Shown: positions 9,086 to 16,229 of the stretch, piece by piece
Position numbering within the stretch: the first letter of the stretch is position 1
Layout: the number at the start of each line of letters is the position of its first letter
DNA from: Enterococcus canis NBRC 100695
Lineage (GTDB): Bacteria; Bacillota; Bacilli; Lactobacillales; Enterococcaceae
Direction: 5' to 3'
NCBI RefSeq assembly: GCF_001544375.1
Contig: NZ_BCQJ01000014.1
Span: forward strand, 1 to 32,461
DNA: 32,461 nt
Made by a program: the position numbers and the translations under genes
Notes under the pieces: model-generated
What the model was told of the DNA's origin: nothing
Databases searched by the model: none
The model's input: only the letters and a program-made list of their open reading frames with translations

Positions 9086-9433
9086 CTATTTGGTAAAATC
9101 TAGTAAGGGAACATTGGGGTCAATGACACCCGCTTCACTACTTAAGCTAAAGGTACCCAAACGTTCATCAACGGCAATCACTAGATGTTCTGCTAAGTCT
9201 TCTTGTGAGTAGCCCTTAATATAGACCGGACCTAAGTTACTAGGTAGGGTCATGTCATAGTCAGTCAGGTCAGCATCGTTTTTAACGATGTTTAAAGAAA
9301 ACTGGATCTGCATATGGATCATAGCATGTTGGGAGTATGGACCAACCCCATCTTCAAAGGTCAGTAGCAGCTTTTTTCCAATAATACGATCCTTAAGGCG
9401 TGTGACAGCCGGATCAGTGAAACGAATTTCCAT
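9086..9433 (-). CDS. HesB/IscA-like Fe-S biosynthesis family protein, Cys-less
   Basis: The 115-residue protein begins MEIRFTDPAVTRLKDRI and has the pattern LLLTFEDGVGPYS, LGPVYIKGYS and IDPNVPLLDF, which I recognise from a short Lactobacillales family annotated as iron-sulfur cluster biosynthesis (HesB-like fold). It contains no cysteine at all, so it cannot bind a cluster as classical IscA/HesB carriers do; function is unknown. I start it at ATG 9433 because GAGGTG lies about six bases upstream; the GTG at 9442 is part of that site. A possible -10 (TATACT, 9452-9457 on the minus strand) precedes it. The 54-residue gene lies 67 bases upstream on the same strand without an obvious terminator between them, so the two may share a transcript. 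A long repeat and terminator follow. Confidence 0.62.
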   Translation of the reverse strand: MEIRFTDPAVTRLKDRIIGKKLLLTFEDGVGPYSQHAMIHMQIQFSLNIVKNDADLTDYDMTLPSNLGPVYIKGYSQEDLAEHLVIAVDERLGTFSLSSEAGVIDPNVPLLDFTK

Positions 9434-9500
9434 AGTAATCACCTCAAGAATAGTATAGTACTAAGCTAGGTGGGGGACCCACAGAAACGCCTTTAGAAAA

Positions 9501-9665
9501 TCAATCGGTCTCTTGTTTTACCAGTTGATCGTATTTTTCGGCCTTCAGCTTTAGCGAAGCAACATATTCTTCAAAAGCAGCAATACTGGTAAAGCCATAT
9601 TTTTTCTTGATATAGGTAGCAACCGGCATCCCTTTATCAAATTCTGTTTTTAGTTCATTCAACAT
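9501..9665 (-). CDS. small hypothetical protein, 54 residues
   Basis: Not recognised. On the minus strand ATG 9665 has AAGGAG about eight bases upstream and opens 54 codons: MLNELKTEFDKGMPVATY at the start, then IKKKYGFTSIAAFEEYV and a Lys/Glu-rich end KAEKYDQLVKQETD. The composition is charged and helix-forming, with no cysteine, no signal peptide and no membrane segment. The codons look like those of the neighbours and the ribosome-binding site is strong, which is why I believe it is translated although it is short. It lies between the HesB-like gene downstream and the terminator of the ABC operon upstream, all on the same strand. A small cytosolic DNA- or protein-binding adaptor would fit, but nothing in the sequence proves it. 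Confidence 0.72.
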   Translation of the reverse strand: MLNELKTEFDKGMPVATYIKKKYGFTSIAAFEEYVASLKLKAEKYDQLVKQETD

Positions 9666-9746
9666 CTTTATAGCTCCTTCCTCTTCTAATGCTAGTTTAG
9701 CACAGGGACCACCAACTGATGGTAACGGTAAGTGTTAATTAAGGCA

Positions 9747-9779
9747 CAAAAAAACACGATGCCCTAAGACATCGTGCTA
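9747..9779 (-). terminator. terminator of the lysine-type ABC operon
   Basis: On the minus strand CACGATG (9776-9770) pairs with CATCGTG (9761-9755) around an eight-base loop and is followed by seven U's (A run 9748-9754). It lies eight bases beyond the stop of the ATPase gene. Confidence 0.88.
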
Positions 9780-9783
9780 GTGT

Positions 9784-10518
9784 TTAATTTAAAATACGGC
9801 TTAAAAACTCTTTAGTGCGGGCTTCTTGTGGATTCCCGAAAATCTGTTCTGGCGTACCTTCTTCTGCAATGACACCTTTATCCATAAAGATGACACGGTC
9901 CGAGACATCACGGGCAAAGTCCATTTCATGGGTCACGATGATCATGGTCAGACCAGTGTGGGCTAAACTTTGCATCGTTTTTAGGACTTCTCCTACCATC
10001 TCTGGATCCAGCGCTGAAGTTGGTTCATCAAATAGCATGACGTCTGGGTCCATCGATAGTGCCCGGGCAATGGCGACCCGCTGCTTTTGTCCACCGGAGA
10101 GCTGATTTGGTTTCGCTTCGATAAAACGGTCCATACCCACCTTTTCTAGGTTTTGGATAGCAATCTTACGAGCTTCTTCTTTTGACCGATGTAAGACTGT
10201 TGTTTGACCAGACATACAGTTTTCTAAAACATTCATATTATTGAAAAGGTTAAAAGATTGGAAAACCATGCCTAAATGAGTACGATATTTTGGCAGATTG
10301 TAGTGGGGAACCAAGACGTTTTCCCCATTAAAAATGATGGCACCACTGTTAGGGCGCTCCAACAAATTGATGCAGCGGAGCAAAGTCGACTTACCGGAAC
10401 CGGAAGAACCAATAATGGAAAGGACTTCGCCTTTGTTAACAGCTAAGTTGATATCTTTTAATACTTCGTTGGCACCGAAGCTTTTTTTCAAGTGTTCGAC
10501 TTGAATGATTGCTGACAT
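9784..10518 (-). CDS. polar amino-acid ABC transporter ATPase
   Basis: This 244-residue cytosolic subunit powers uptake of an amino acid, most likely lysine (see the riboswitch upstream). It has Walker A GSSGSGKS at 37-44, a Q-loop in MVFQSFNLF, the ABC signature [15 protein letters not shown], Walker [15 protein letters not shown] and the switch histidine in [11 protein letters not shown]. These are the marks of the GlnQ/HisP group that serves polar amino acids. Its ribosome-binding site AGGAGG overlaps the stop codon of the binding-protein/permease gene 11 bases upstream, so the two are one operon with coupled translation. The operon ends in the terminator at 9747-9779. The family is certain; the substrate is an inference from the control element. 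Confidence 0.94.
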   Translation of the reverse strand: MSAIIQVEHLKKSFGANEVLKDINLAVNKGEVLSIIGSSGSGKSTLLRCINLLERPNSGAIIFNGENVLVPHYNLPKYRTHLGMVFQSFNLFNNMNVLENCMSGQTTVLHRSKEEARKIAIQNLEKVGMDRFIEAKPNQLSGGQKQRVAIARALSMDPDVMLFDEPTSALDPEMVGEVLKTMQSLAHTGLTMIIVTHEMDFARDVSDRVIFMDKGVIAEEGTPEQIFGNPQEARTKEFLSRILN

Positions 10519-10529
10519 AAAAATTCCTC

Positions 10530-12149
10530 CTAGTGTGATTCAGGTGCTTTTAGTTCAGAAGTCTGCATTTGGTTCGCATACAACATATAGTCATCAGGAC
10601 CATCCATTTTCTTTTCGACATAACGCAAGATGCGTGTTGCCGTATAAGTCATGATGAAGTAGATGATACAGATAATAAAGTAAGTTTGGAAGAACATATA
10701 ATTGGCTCCCGCAACAGATTTTCCTTGGAAGAACAATTCGGAAACCGAAATAATGCTCAGTACGGAAGTATCTTTGATATTGATGACCAACTCGTTCCCG
10801 GTAGCTGGCAAGATATTACGCAAGACTTGTGGTAAGACGACTTTGCGCATCGTTTGCCAGTGAGTCATCCCGATGGCTTGTGCTGCCTCAAACTGTCCTT
10901 TATCAACTGCTAAGAAACCACCACGAACGATTTCGGTCATGTAAGCCCCGGTGTTGATGGAAACGATAAAGAGGGCAGCAGCTGTCCGGTCCAAATCGAT
11001 ACTGAATAGTTGCGCTAAGCCATAGTAGATAACGGCGGCTTGAACAATCATAGGTGTTCCACGGAAAATATCGATATAAGCATTGATTAGCCAGTTAGCA
11101 GCTTTATAAGCGCCACCTTTAACTTTTCCCAGAGGCGTTTCAAAGGAACGGAAGATACCTACTAATAGACCAATGACTGTTCCGACAAAGGTCCCGATGA
11201 TGGCTAAAAACAAGGTCATGCCAGCACCGCGTAAGAACATCATGCCATTTTCGCTGATGATTTTTACGAACCAATTTTCTTGTTTGCTGGCTGTCGTATC
11301 ATCAGCGCCTTCGTCAGCCATAGCTGGCTGTTCTTTGATGGCAGCGTCCATGATGCTATTGCGCTCATCTTGAGAGATACCTGAGAGAATTTGATTGATA
11401 GGTTCCAAATTAGGATCACCTTTACGTAAGCCAATGGCCACGGTGGTATCCTCTGGGTTTGTTTTAAAGCCTTTATCAGCGGCAAATTCTAGCATTTTGA
11501 ATTTTTTGTTGACTGTTTCAGCAGTGACCCCTTCAGGGCGTTCCGTTACGTAACCGTCAATGGTGCCAGACTCTAAGGCCACGCGCATAGCTGGAAAGTT
11601 ATCCATAGCAGGTTGTTCATTGACGCCAGGAATTTGGTCGATCACAGTGTAGTGGAATGTGTTTAATTGGGCCGTGATTTTAGCCCCTTTTAAATCAGCT
11701 AAGCTAGTCGCTTTGGCATAAGGACCATCACTTTGCACAACTACCACAAGATTAGACTCGTAATAAGGATCAGTAAAATCGACTTGTTTGCGGCGCTCCT
11801 CAGTAGGAGACATTCCGGCAATAATGGCATCGATTTTACCAGAAGTCAGGGCTGGTTGTAACCCATCCCATTCCGTTTTGACAATTACCAGCTGTTTTCC
11901 TAATTGCTCAGCGATTCGTTTCGCCATTTGGACATCATAGCCACCAGCAAATTCTGGGCTGCCTTGAATCGGCACAGCACCGTGGCTATCATCAGTTTGC
12001 GTCCAGTTGAATGGGGCGTAACCTGCTTCCATTCCCACGCGGAATTCACCATCTGGGGTAGATTCTACTGCTTGCCCCGTCACAGGAAGCGCACAGATCG
12101 TCAATAAGAACGTCACCAACAGGCCTAATTGAACAGACAATTTTTTCAT
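10530..12149 (-). CDS. fused substrate-binding protein and permease of an amino-acid ABC transporter, probably lysine
   Basis: One 539-residue chain combines two parts. Residues 1-25 are a signal peptide (KK, hydrophobic core, GQA end; no lipobox). Residues about 35-275 are a type-3 solute-binding domain ([49 protein letters not shown]). After an acidic linker ([13 protein letters not shown]), residues about 300-525 are a GlnP/HisM-type permease with several membrane helices, the RGTPMIVQ motif and the EAA loop [21 protein letters not shown]. Fusion tethers the receptor to the outer face of the membrane, a layout known in Gram-positive glutamine transporters. ATG 12149 has AGAGGAG upstream. 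A lysine riboswitch and terminator sit in the leader, so expression should fall when lysine is plentiful, which makes lysine the best substrate guess; arginine or ornithine cannot be excluded. Confidence 0.93.
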   Translation of the reverse strand: MKKLSVQLGLLVTFLLTICALPVTGQAVESTPDGEFRVGMEAGYAPFNWTQTDDSHGAVPIQGSPEFAGGYDVQMAKRIAEQLGKQLVIVKTEWDGLQPALTSGKIDAIIAGMSPTEERRKQVDFTDPYYESNLVVVVQSDGPYAKATSLADLKGAKITAQLNTFHYTVIDQIPGVNEQPAMDNFPAMRVALESGTIDGYVTERPEGVTAETVNKKFKMLEFAADKGFKTNPEDTTVAIGLRKGDPNLEPINQILSGISQDERNSIMDAAIKEQPAMADEGADDTTASKQENWFVKIISENGMMFLRGAGMTLFLAIIGTFVGTVIGLLVGIFRSFETPLGKVKGGAYKAANWLINAYIDIFRGTPMIVQAAVIYYGLAQLFSIDLDRTAAALFIVSINTGAYMTEIVRGGFLAVDKGQFEAAQAIGMTHWQTMRKVVLPQVLRNILPATGNELVINIKDTSVLSIISVSELFFQGKSVAGANYMFFQTYFIICIIYFIMTYTATRILRYVEKKMDGPDDYMLYANQMQTSELKAPESH

Positions 12150-12172
12150 GTGTAAACTCCTCTCTTGATAAC

Positions 12173-12202
12173 AAAAAAAGCAACCAAATAAACGAGGCTG
12201 CT
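12173..12202 (-). terminator. riboswitch-controlled terminator
   Basis: On the minus strand AGCAGCC (12202-12196) pairs with GGTTGCT (12185-12179, one G-U pair) across a ten-base loop, followed by seven U's. It stands between the lysine aptamer and the ribosome-binding site, the expression platform expected of a transcription-off switch. Confidence 0.88.
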
Positions 12203-12203
12203 A

Positions 12204-12420
12204 GTAAACGTAAAGGGATTCCCTCAACAAAGAAAACATAGCGCAACTTAGTGTCTCCACTAAGACAGTCCAGCAGCTATTCGCATACTGTCCCAACATC
12301 ATACCCAGAGGTGTGTATGACATTTCGGCGGTGCTCCCTCTGCCAGCTTCAGCGCGACCTCTCGCTCCACTGGGTTCATCAGAACCGCGACCTCTACCTC
12401 ATATATTGAGGTGTTTATTC
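12204..12420 (-). ncRNA. lysine riboswitch (L-box)
   Basis: The minus-strand leader carries the conserved L-box pieces in order: GGTAGAGGTCGCG, CAGTGGAGCG, GCTGAAG, AGAGGGAGCACCGCCGAAA, then the stem TGTCATAC/GTATGATG closing in TTGGGAC, and the hairpin CTTAGTG-GAGA-CACTAAG. They match the layout of the B. subtilis lysC leader (AGAGGTGCG, GGCTGAAAGGGGAGCGTCGCCGAAG, then a stem ending CTGG). A 5' CCTCAA (12411-12406) can pair with TTGAGG (12227-12222) to close the aptamer base, and an intrinsic terminator follows. In this class bound lysine favours termination, so low lysine turns the transporter on. The exact aptamer ends are approximate. Confidence 0.86.
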
Positions 12421-12440
12421 AGTTTTTTTAAGTACCATAA

Positions 12441-12469
12441 AGTCTAAGAGATTTTATGGGTAATGTCAA
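12441..12469 (-). promoter_or_regulatory. promoter of the riboswitch-ABC operon
   Basis: On the minus strand a consensus -35 TTGACA (12469-12464), 17-base spacer, -10 TAGACT (12446-12441). Transcription should start near 12434, just before the aptamer. The -35 abuts the terminator of the upstream minus-strand gene. Confidence 0.78.
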
Positions 12470-12470
12470 C

Positions 12471-12502
12471 AAAAAAAGCAAACTTTCTGAAAAAAGTTCG
12501 CT
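12471..12502 (-). terminator. terminator of the small membrane-protein gene
   Basis: On the minus strand AGCGAACTTT (12502-12493) pairs with AAAGTTTGCT (12486-12477, one G-U) around a six-base loop, then seven U's. It begins 12 bases after the stop of the gene ending at 12514. Confidence 0.92.
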
Positions 12503-12513
12503 TTTCAATGAAA

Positions 12514-12810
12514 TTATGCTTGTTTTGGTTTTGGTTCGCGGCCCAAAATCGCTTGGATTACAGCCAAAATGATCAAGCCGGCTAACGTACCGTAGATCAA
12601 GTTTGTTTGTAGTGTAATGCTGAAGTCCCAAGTATTGTAAACAAGTAAGATAATAGCTAAGAAGATTGCGGCGATGACATTGAAGAATGCAAAAGCCCAC
12701 AAGTTTCCATTTTCTTTACGAGAAAGATAGAAGATCGTGAACCACAAACTTAACACACACCAAGCAATACATACTAAAATCGATGCCCAGTAAATAAGAA
12801 ATGCTACCAT
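12514..12810 (-). CDS. small multi-pass membrane protein of unknown function
   Basis: The 98-residue protein has three hydrophobic stretches that should span the membrane: about residues 3-30 (starting FLIYWASILVCIAWCVLSLW), 37-58 (LWAFAFFNVIAAIFLAIILL) and 70-89 (NLIYGTLAGLIILAVIQAIL). Short charged loops (SRKENGN) and a basic tail (REPKPKQA) suggest a cytosolic C terminus. I recognise no family and no catalytic residues. ATG 12810 has TGAGGTGA about six bases upstream. It has its own promoter (12841-12869) and terminator (12471-12502), so it is a single-gene transcript, divergent from the DMT transporter. It could be a helper of a nearby transporter, but there is no direct evidence. Confidence 0.85.
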   Translation of the reverse strand: MVAFLIYWASILVCIAWCVLSLWFTIFYLSRKENGNLWAFAFFNVIAAIFLAIILLVYNTWDFSITLQTNLIYGTLAGLIILAVIQAILGREPKPKQA

Positions 12811-12840
12811 GTTCTTTCACCTCACTTTTTCATCCCTCTC

Positions 12841-12869
12841 ATTTTAACATGTTCCATCTAGTTTGTCAT
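12841..12869 (-). promoter_or_regulatory. promoter of the small membrane-protein gene
   Basis: Minus strand: ATGACA (12869-12864), 17-base spacer ending in TGT, then TAAAAT (12846-12841), an extended -10. Well placed 30 bases before the start codon. Confidence 0.65.
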
Positions 12870-12913
12870 GATAAGAACGTGAAAATCATCACAGTAGCTG
12901 TTTTTTCTTTTAG

Positions 12914-12942
12914 TTGACGCGTTGAGTCTGTTACGGTACTTT
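12914..12942 (+). promoter_or_regulatory. promoter of the DMT transporter gene
   Basis: TTGACG (12914-12919), 17-base spacer, TACTTT (12937-12942). Good -35, weak -10. It is divergent from the promoter at 12841-12869. Confidence 0.5.
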
Positions 12943-12976
12943 TAAGAAGAAAAAAAGATAGAGGAGTGTGTGGGGT

Positions 12977-13888
12977 ATGTGGTTTGCAGCGGCGATCGTG
13001 ACATTGTTAGCATGGGGAACAGCTGACTTGTTTTATAAGAAAGGCAATGACCCCAGTGATCGCAATAGTGCATTAAAAACGGTCGTCATGGTGGGACTCG
13101 TGATGGGCTTACATGTTTTGTTTTATTATGTCGTGTATGCAGGCATCCAATATGACGTCAAAAATTTGTTATTGTATTTACCTGTTTCTGCTATGTATAT
13201 TTTATCCATGACGTTAGGTTATGTGGGCTTGCGTTACATTGAAGTTTCGGTCTCATCACCGATTAGCAATTCTTCCGGTGCTGTTTCGGCTTTACTGGCC
13301 TTCTTGTTTATGCACCAGTCCATGGCGGCACCCCAGATTTTGGCAGTCGTCGCGATTTCTATTGGCATCCTGTTACTTTCGATTTTTGAAAAGCAAGAGG
13401 CTGATGCGGAACTGCGGCAAGAAGGAGTCATCGTGGAACGGAAATATCGCATTGGTGCGATTGCGATCATTTTTCCAATTCTGTACTGTATTATTGATGG
13501 GATGGGAACCTTTTTAGATGGCTACTATCTAGAATATAAAAAGATTATGCCAGAAGATCAAGCAAATATGAGCTATGAGCTGACCTTTTTTATCGTAGCA
13601 TTACTTGTTTGGGCCTATCTTGAATTAGTCAAAAAAGACAGTTTAGTCGTCTTTCGAGAAAAGGACCGCGGTTTGGCGGCTATTTTTGAAACCTTAGGGC
13701 AGTTTTTCTATGTTGGTGCTATTGCCACAAAAAATGCTTTTATCGTAGCACCAGTGATTGCTTCCTATAGTATTGTTTCGATAATTTTAGGACGGATTTT
13801 CTTAAAAGAAAAATTGCAAACCCGTCAATATTTAGTCATCGCCGTTATCATGGCGGGGATTGCGATTTTAGGTTTTTATGACGGCTAG
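12977..13888 (+). CDS. DMT-superfamily (EamA-type) transporter
   Basis: A 303-residue integral membrane protein with about ten hydrophobic helices arranged as two repeats. The first starts at the N terminus (MWFAAAIVTLLAWGTADLFY) and includes YVGLRYIEVSVSSPISNSSG; the second starts near residue 158 (IGAIAIIFPILYCIIDG) and ends IVSIILGRIFLKEKL...AVIMAGIAILGF. Residues about 143-153 form a charged loop between the halves. Such proteins export or import small metabolites, but the substrate cannot be read from the sequence. I start it at ATG 12977, with AGGAG ten bases upstream; GTG 12968 touches that site. It stands alone: promoter upstream, repeat-type terminator downstream. Confidence 0.9.
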   Translation: MWFAAAIVTLLAWGTADLFYKKGNDPSDRNSALKTVVMVGLVMGLHVLFYYVVYAGIQYDVKNLLLYLPVSAMYILSMTLGYVGLRYIEVSVSSPISNSSGAVSALLAFLFMHQSMAAPQILAVVAISIGILLLSIFEKQEADAELRQEGVIVERKYRIGAIAIIFPILYCIIDGMGTFLDGYYLEYKKIMPEDQANMSYELTFFIVALLVWAYLELVKKDSLVVFREKDRGLAAIFETLGQFFYVGAIATKNAFIVAPVIASYSIVSIILGRIFLKEKLQTRQYLVIAVIMAGIAILGFYDG

Positions 13889-13891
13889 TTG

Positions 13892-13970
13892 AGAAGGCTG
13901 AGACAGAAGCGTTTATTCGGAGAGAGTCAGAGACATAATTTTTTTGAGTTATGTCTTTGGCTCTTTTTTT
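13892..13970 (+). repeat. 3'-end repeat element, short copy, with terminator
   Basis: Right after the DMT stop come AAGGCTGAGACAGAAG, CGTTTATTCG, and a 15-bp stem: GAGTCAGAGACATAA (13924-13938) with TTATGTCTTTGGCTC (13949-13963, two G-U pairs), loop TTTTTTTGAG, then seven T's. It is the terminator of the DMT gene. The order of modules matches the element at 8914-9080 read on the minus strand, without that copy's internal segment. Confidence 0.85.
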
Positions 13971-14014
13971 GAACTGATTTTTGAATTGATTTCGGCCGGA
14001 GTCTTGGCTGGACT

Positions 14015-14025
14015 TATGATACAAT
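14015..14025 (+). promoter_or_regulatory. candidate promoter of the sirtuin-NiaR cluster
   Basis: TGATACAAT (14017-14025) is an extended -10 with TACAAT at 14020-14025, 22 bases before the sirtuin start. No convincing -35 is seen at the usual distance. Confidence 0.45.
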
Positions 14026-14047
14026 AGCTATCAAAGAAGGTGATTTG

Positions 14048-14755
14048 ATGGAAATCAACAAAAAAGCTGGTATTGATTTGATCAAACACGCGACAAGCGT
14101 CACGTTTTTAACCGGTGCCGGGGCGTCAATGCCTTCCGGTATTCCAGATTATCGGTCCTTGTCAGGTGTTTATCACGGGCAGGAACGACCAGAGTATTTA
14201 TTGAGCCGCACTGCTCTATTGCGAGAGCCGGCTGCATTTTATGAGTTTGTTAAGCGGCTTTATCATCCTGAGGCCAAACCGAATGTGATCCATCAGACAA
14301 TGCACACATTAGCAACAACTCAGCAGGTACAAATCGTAACACAAAATATCGATCAACTACATCGGCAAGCGGGTAGCAGTCAGCTGGTGGAGTTTCATGG
14401 GACTCTTTATCGTTGTAGCTGTCTGGCTTGTGGTCAAGCAGTTTCTTGGCAAGCCTACCTAAAAAGTGACCGTCATCTGCATTGCGGAGGCCAGCTACGT
14501 CCGGAAATCGTCTTATATGAAGAAGGCTTTGCGGATGAGGTAATTCAGCAAGCATTGGCTTATACAGCTGCTGCCGACTTAATCGTGATTGTTGGGACGA
14601 GTTTTCAAGTAGCTCCTTTTAATCAATTAACGGAGTCAGTGCCTGCTACGCCAGTTTTAGTCATCAATCAGGAACCTATTTATTTGTCGCGGCCCTATTC
14701 CTTGGTGCTGGGGGATGCCGCAGATTTTTTTCAGCTATTGGAGGAGACGTTATGA
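14048..14755 (+). CDS. Sir2-family NAD-dependent protein deacylase
   Basis: Sirtuins remove acyl groups from protein lysines while consuming NAD+. The 235-residue protein has GAGAS at 23-27, [15 protein letters not shown], the catalytic His117 in EFHGTL, and a late GTSFQVAPF in place of the common GTSLxVxP. The zinc module reads C125-x2-C128 and then H143-x2-C146: the third ligand is His instead of Cys (His145 is an alternative), followed by [13 protein letters not shown]. The rest of the active site looks intact. ATG 14048 follows an AAGGTGAT site; the preceding TTG is not needed. Its last four bases overlap the start of the acetyltransferase-chorismate mutase gene (ATGA), and niaR comes next, so it belongs to a three-gene NAD-linked unit. 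Whether it deacetylates a partner from this unit is speculation. Confidence 0.92.
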   Translation: MEINKKAGIDLIKHATSVTFLTGAGASMPSGIPDYRSLSGVYHGQERPEYLLSRTALLREPAAFYEFVKRLYHPEAKPNVIHQTMHTLATTQQVQIVTQNIDQLHRQAGSSQLVEFHGTLYRCSCLACGQAVSWQAYLKSDRHLHCGGQLRPEIVLYEEGFADEVIQQALAYTAAADLIVIVGTSFQVAPFNQLTESVPATPVLVINQEPIYLSRPYSLVLGDAADFFQLLEETL

Positions 14756-15597
14756 CAGAAAGAACAGAAAAGGAAAAAATGATCGCTGGGGAGCTGTATT
14801 TTTCAGCTGACCCAGAATTATCCGCGGCTCGCCGTTTTGCACGGGAGCAGATGCAGGTAATCAACCATGCCGAAGATGCTGCAGTCCGTAGTCAGCTATT
14901 AAAAGAAACATTTGGCGGAACGGGGCAGAATCTTTATATGGAGCCTACTGTGTCATTTGATTATGGTTTCAATATTTATGTAGGCGAAAACTTCTATGCG
15001 AATTTCAACTGTATTCTGTTGGATATTTGCCCCATTCAGATTGGCGACAATTGCATGTTTGGACCAAACGTACAACTGTATACGGCAACGCATCCTTTAG
15101 AGGCTGTGAAGCGCAACAGCGGTCTGGAATATGGCAAACCTATTACGATTGGCGATAACGTTTGGTTAGGGGGCGGCGCTATTTTGGCTCCTGGAGTCAC
15201 ATTAGGTGATAATGTCGTAGTAGCAGCTGGGAGTGTGGTGACGAAATCTTTTCCCGCAGATGTCGTAGTTGGCGGTAACCCTGCTAAAATTATTAAGACG
15301 ATCCAGCAAGATCCCCCTCAAACATCGGCTCCTGATTTGGCGGTAGTGCGACAGGAAATTGATCGAATTGATCGCTCACTAGCCCGCTTGTTTGAAGAAC
15401 GAATGGACTTGGTTCAACAAGTAGCTGCAGCTAAAAAAGCGACTGGTAAAGCTATTTACGATGAGGCGCGAGAGCAAGCGGTTTTAGCAAAGGTTCGTCA
15501 AGAAGTAACACCACCTTATCAAGAGAGTGTAGCTGAAGTGTTTCAAACATTGATGAATGTTTCTAAAAAAATGCAGAGTCAATTGTTGGAGGACTAG
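14752..15597 (+). CDS. fusion: LacA/Maa-type O-acetyltransferase + AroQ chorismate mutase
   Basis: The 281-residue protein joins two enzymes in one uninterrupted frame. Residues 1-185 are a maltose/galactoside acetyltransferase: N-terminal Maa cap ([18 protein letters not shown]), left-handed beta-helix hexapeptides, catalytic His114 in TATHPL, and the CoA end [10 protein letters not shown] Pro/Gln linker ([11 protein letters not shown]) leads to residues 195-281, an AroQ-type chorismate mutase. All E. coli-type catalytic positions are present at matching spacing: R200, R217, K228, D237, R240, E241, S271, Q275. The mutase would turn chorismate into prephenate; the first domain would acetylate a sugar or related hydroxyl. 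The gene overlaps the sirtuin by four bases and ends two bases before niaR. No frameshift is involved. The shared purpose of the two activities is unknown. Confidence 0.9.
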   Translation: MTERTEKEKMIAGELYFSADPELSAARRFAREQMQVINHAEDAAVRSQLLKETFGGTGQNLYMEPTVSFDYGFNIYVGENFYANFNCILLDICPIQIGDNCMFGPNVQLYTATHPLEAVKRNSGLEYGKPITIGDNVWLGGGAILAPGVTLGDNVVVAAGSVVTKSFPADVVVGGNPAKIIKTIQQDPPQTSAPDLAVVRQEIDRIDRSLARLFEERMDLVQQVAAAKKATGKAIYDEAREQAVLAKVRQEVTPPYQESVAEVFQTLMNVSKKMQSQLLED

Positions 15598-15598
15598 A

Positions 15599-16114
15599 AT
15601 GGAAGGACAAATACGCAGAAATGAGATTTTGGCCCATTTACAGGTAGCCGATAAACCGGTTAGCGCCAGTCGTTTGGCTAAAAAATATGGCGTTAGCCGT
15701 CAAATCATCGTAGGTGATGTGGCCCTCTTACGGGCGGGTGGGGCAGATATCCAGGCGACTGCCCGTGGCTATCAATTGGCGCAAACTTTAAGTGGTTTTG
15801 TTGGCAAGATTGTTTGCCAGCATGATGCGGCCATGACTCGGCAGGAATTATTGATGATTGTGGCTGGTGGTGGTGAAATCATCGATGTCATTGTAGAACA
15901 TCCTTTGTATGGTGAGTTGGTAGGTGGGTTGCATATCCAAACACCAACTGAAGTGGCTGATTTTGTAACAGCCTACGAAAAAAGTCAGGCCTCTCTGCTG
16001 TCGGCATTAACCGAAGGAATTCATATGCATACAATTCGTTGTCAAGACCAAACGACCTTTGAGAATATAAAGACAGCTTTGGCGGAAGCCGGTATTCTTT
16101 ATCAAAATAATTAA
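15599..16114 (+). CDS. niaR: NiaR, nicotinate-responsive repressor of NAD biosynthesis
   Basis: NiaR represses NAD synthesis and niacin uptake genes when nicotinic acid is present. The 171-residue protein has an HTH_11 domain at about 6-60 (RNEILAHLQ, SRLAKKYGVSRQIIVGDVALLR) and a C-terminal 3H domain. H75, E83, H142 and H144 have the spacing (H-x7-E ... HxH) of the metal ligands in the known NiaR structure; H101 is the other conserved histidine. ATG 15599 has TTGGAGGA eight bases upstream; the frame is open 14 codons further back inside the previous gene but without a start signal. It is the last gene of the sirtuin cluster, separated by one base from the fusion gene's stop. Neither a niacin transporter nor NAD genes lie in the window, so its main targets are elsewhere. 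Confidence 0.93.
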   Translation: MEGQIRRNEILAHLQVADKPVSASRLAKKYGVSRQIIVGDVALLRAGGADIQATARGYQLAQTLSGFVGKIVCQHDAAMTRQELLMIVAGGGEIIDVIVEHPLYGELVGGLHIQTPTEVADFVTAYEKSQASLLSALTEGIHMHTIRCQDQTTFENIKTALAEAGILYQNN

Positions 16115-16197
16115 ATAGGTAGTGAGCGAACAGATTAACTGAAGAGCGAATAGTTTGGAAAAAAGCGGTGCTTGTTTTTAAGCTTCAGCCTATTTAA
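16111..16197 (+). repeat. nested inverted repeats at the 3' end of niaR
   Basis: Three arms nest around one centre: TTAAATAGG (16111-16119) with CCTATTTAA (16189-16197), CTGAAG (16139-16144) with CTTCAG (16183-16188), and AAAAAAGC (16159-16166) with GCTTGTTTTT (16170-16179). The outer arm overlaps the niaR stop. It may be an imperfect terminator; the inner stem with its T's is the best candidate. The stretch 16198-16229 shows nothing else. Confidence 0.45.
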
Positions 16198-16229
16198 CTA
16201 AGTTCCGGTTAGCCAACTATTTGCTAATA

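Noticed and set aside
12428-12700. Minus-strand open frame of 90 codons
   Set aside because: Lies in another frame of the small membrane-protein gene and runs through its terminator and the next promoter.
14752-15597. Two separate genes joined by a sequencing error
   Set aside because: The frame is continuous through a normal-looking linker, and there is no ribosome-binding site or start codon suited to a separate mutase.
15557-15598. Earlier start for niaR inside the fusion gene
   Set aside because: No ribosome-binding site there, and the extra residues are not NiaR-like; ATG 15599 has TTGGAGGA upstream.
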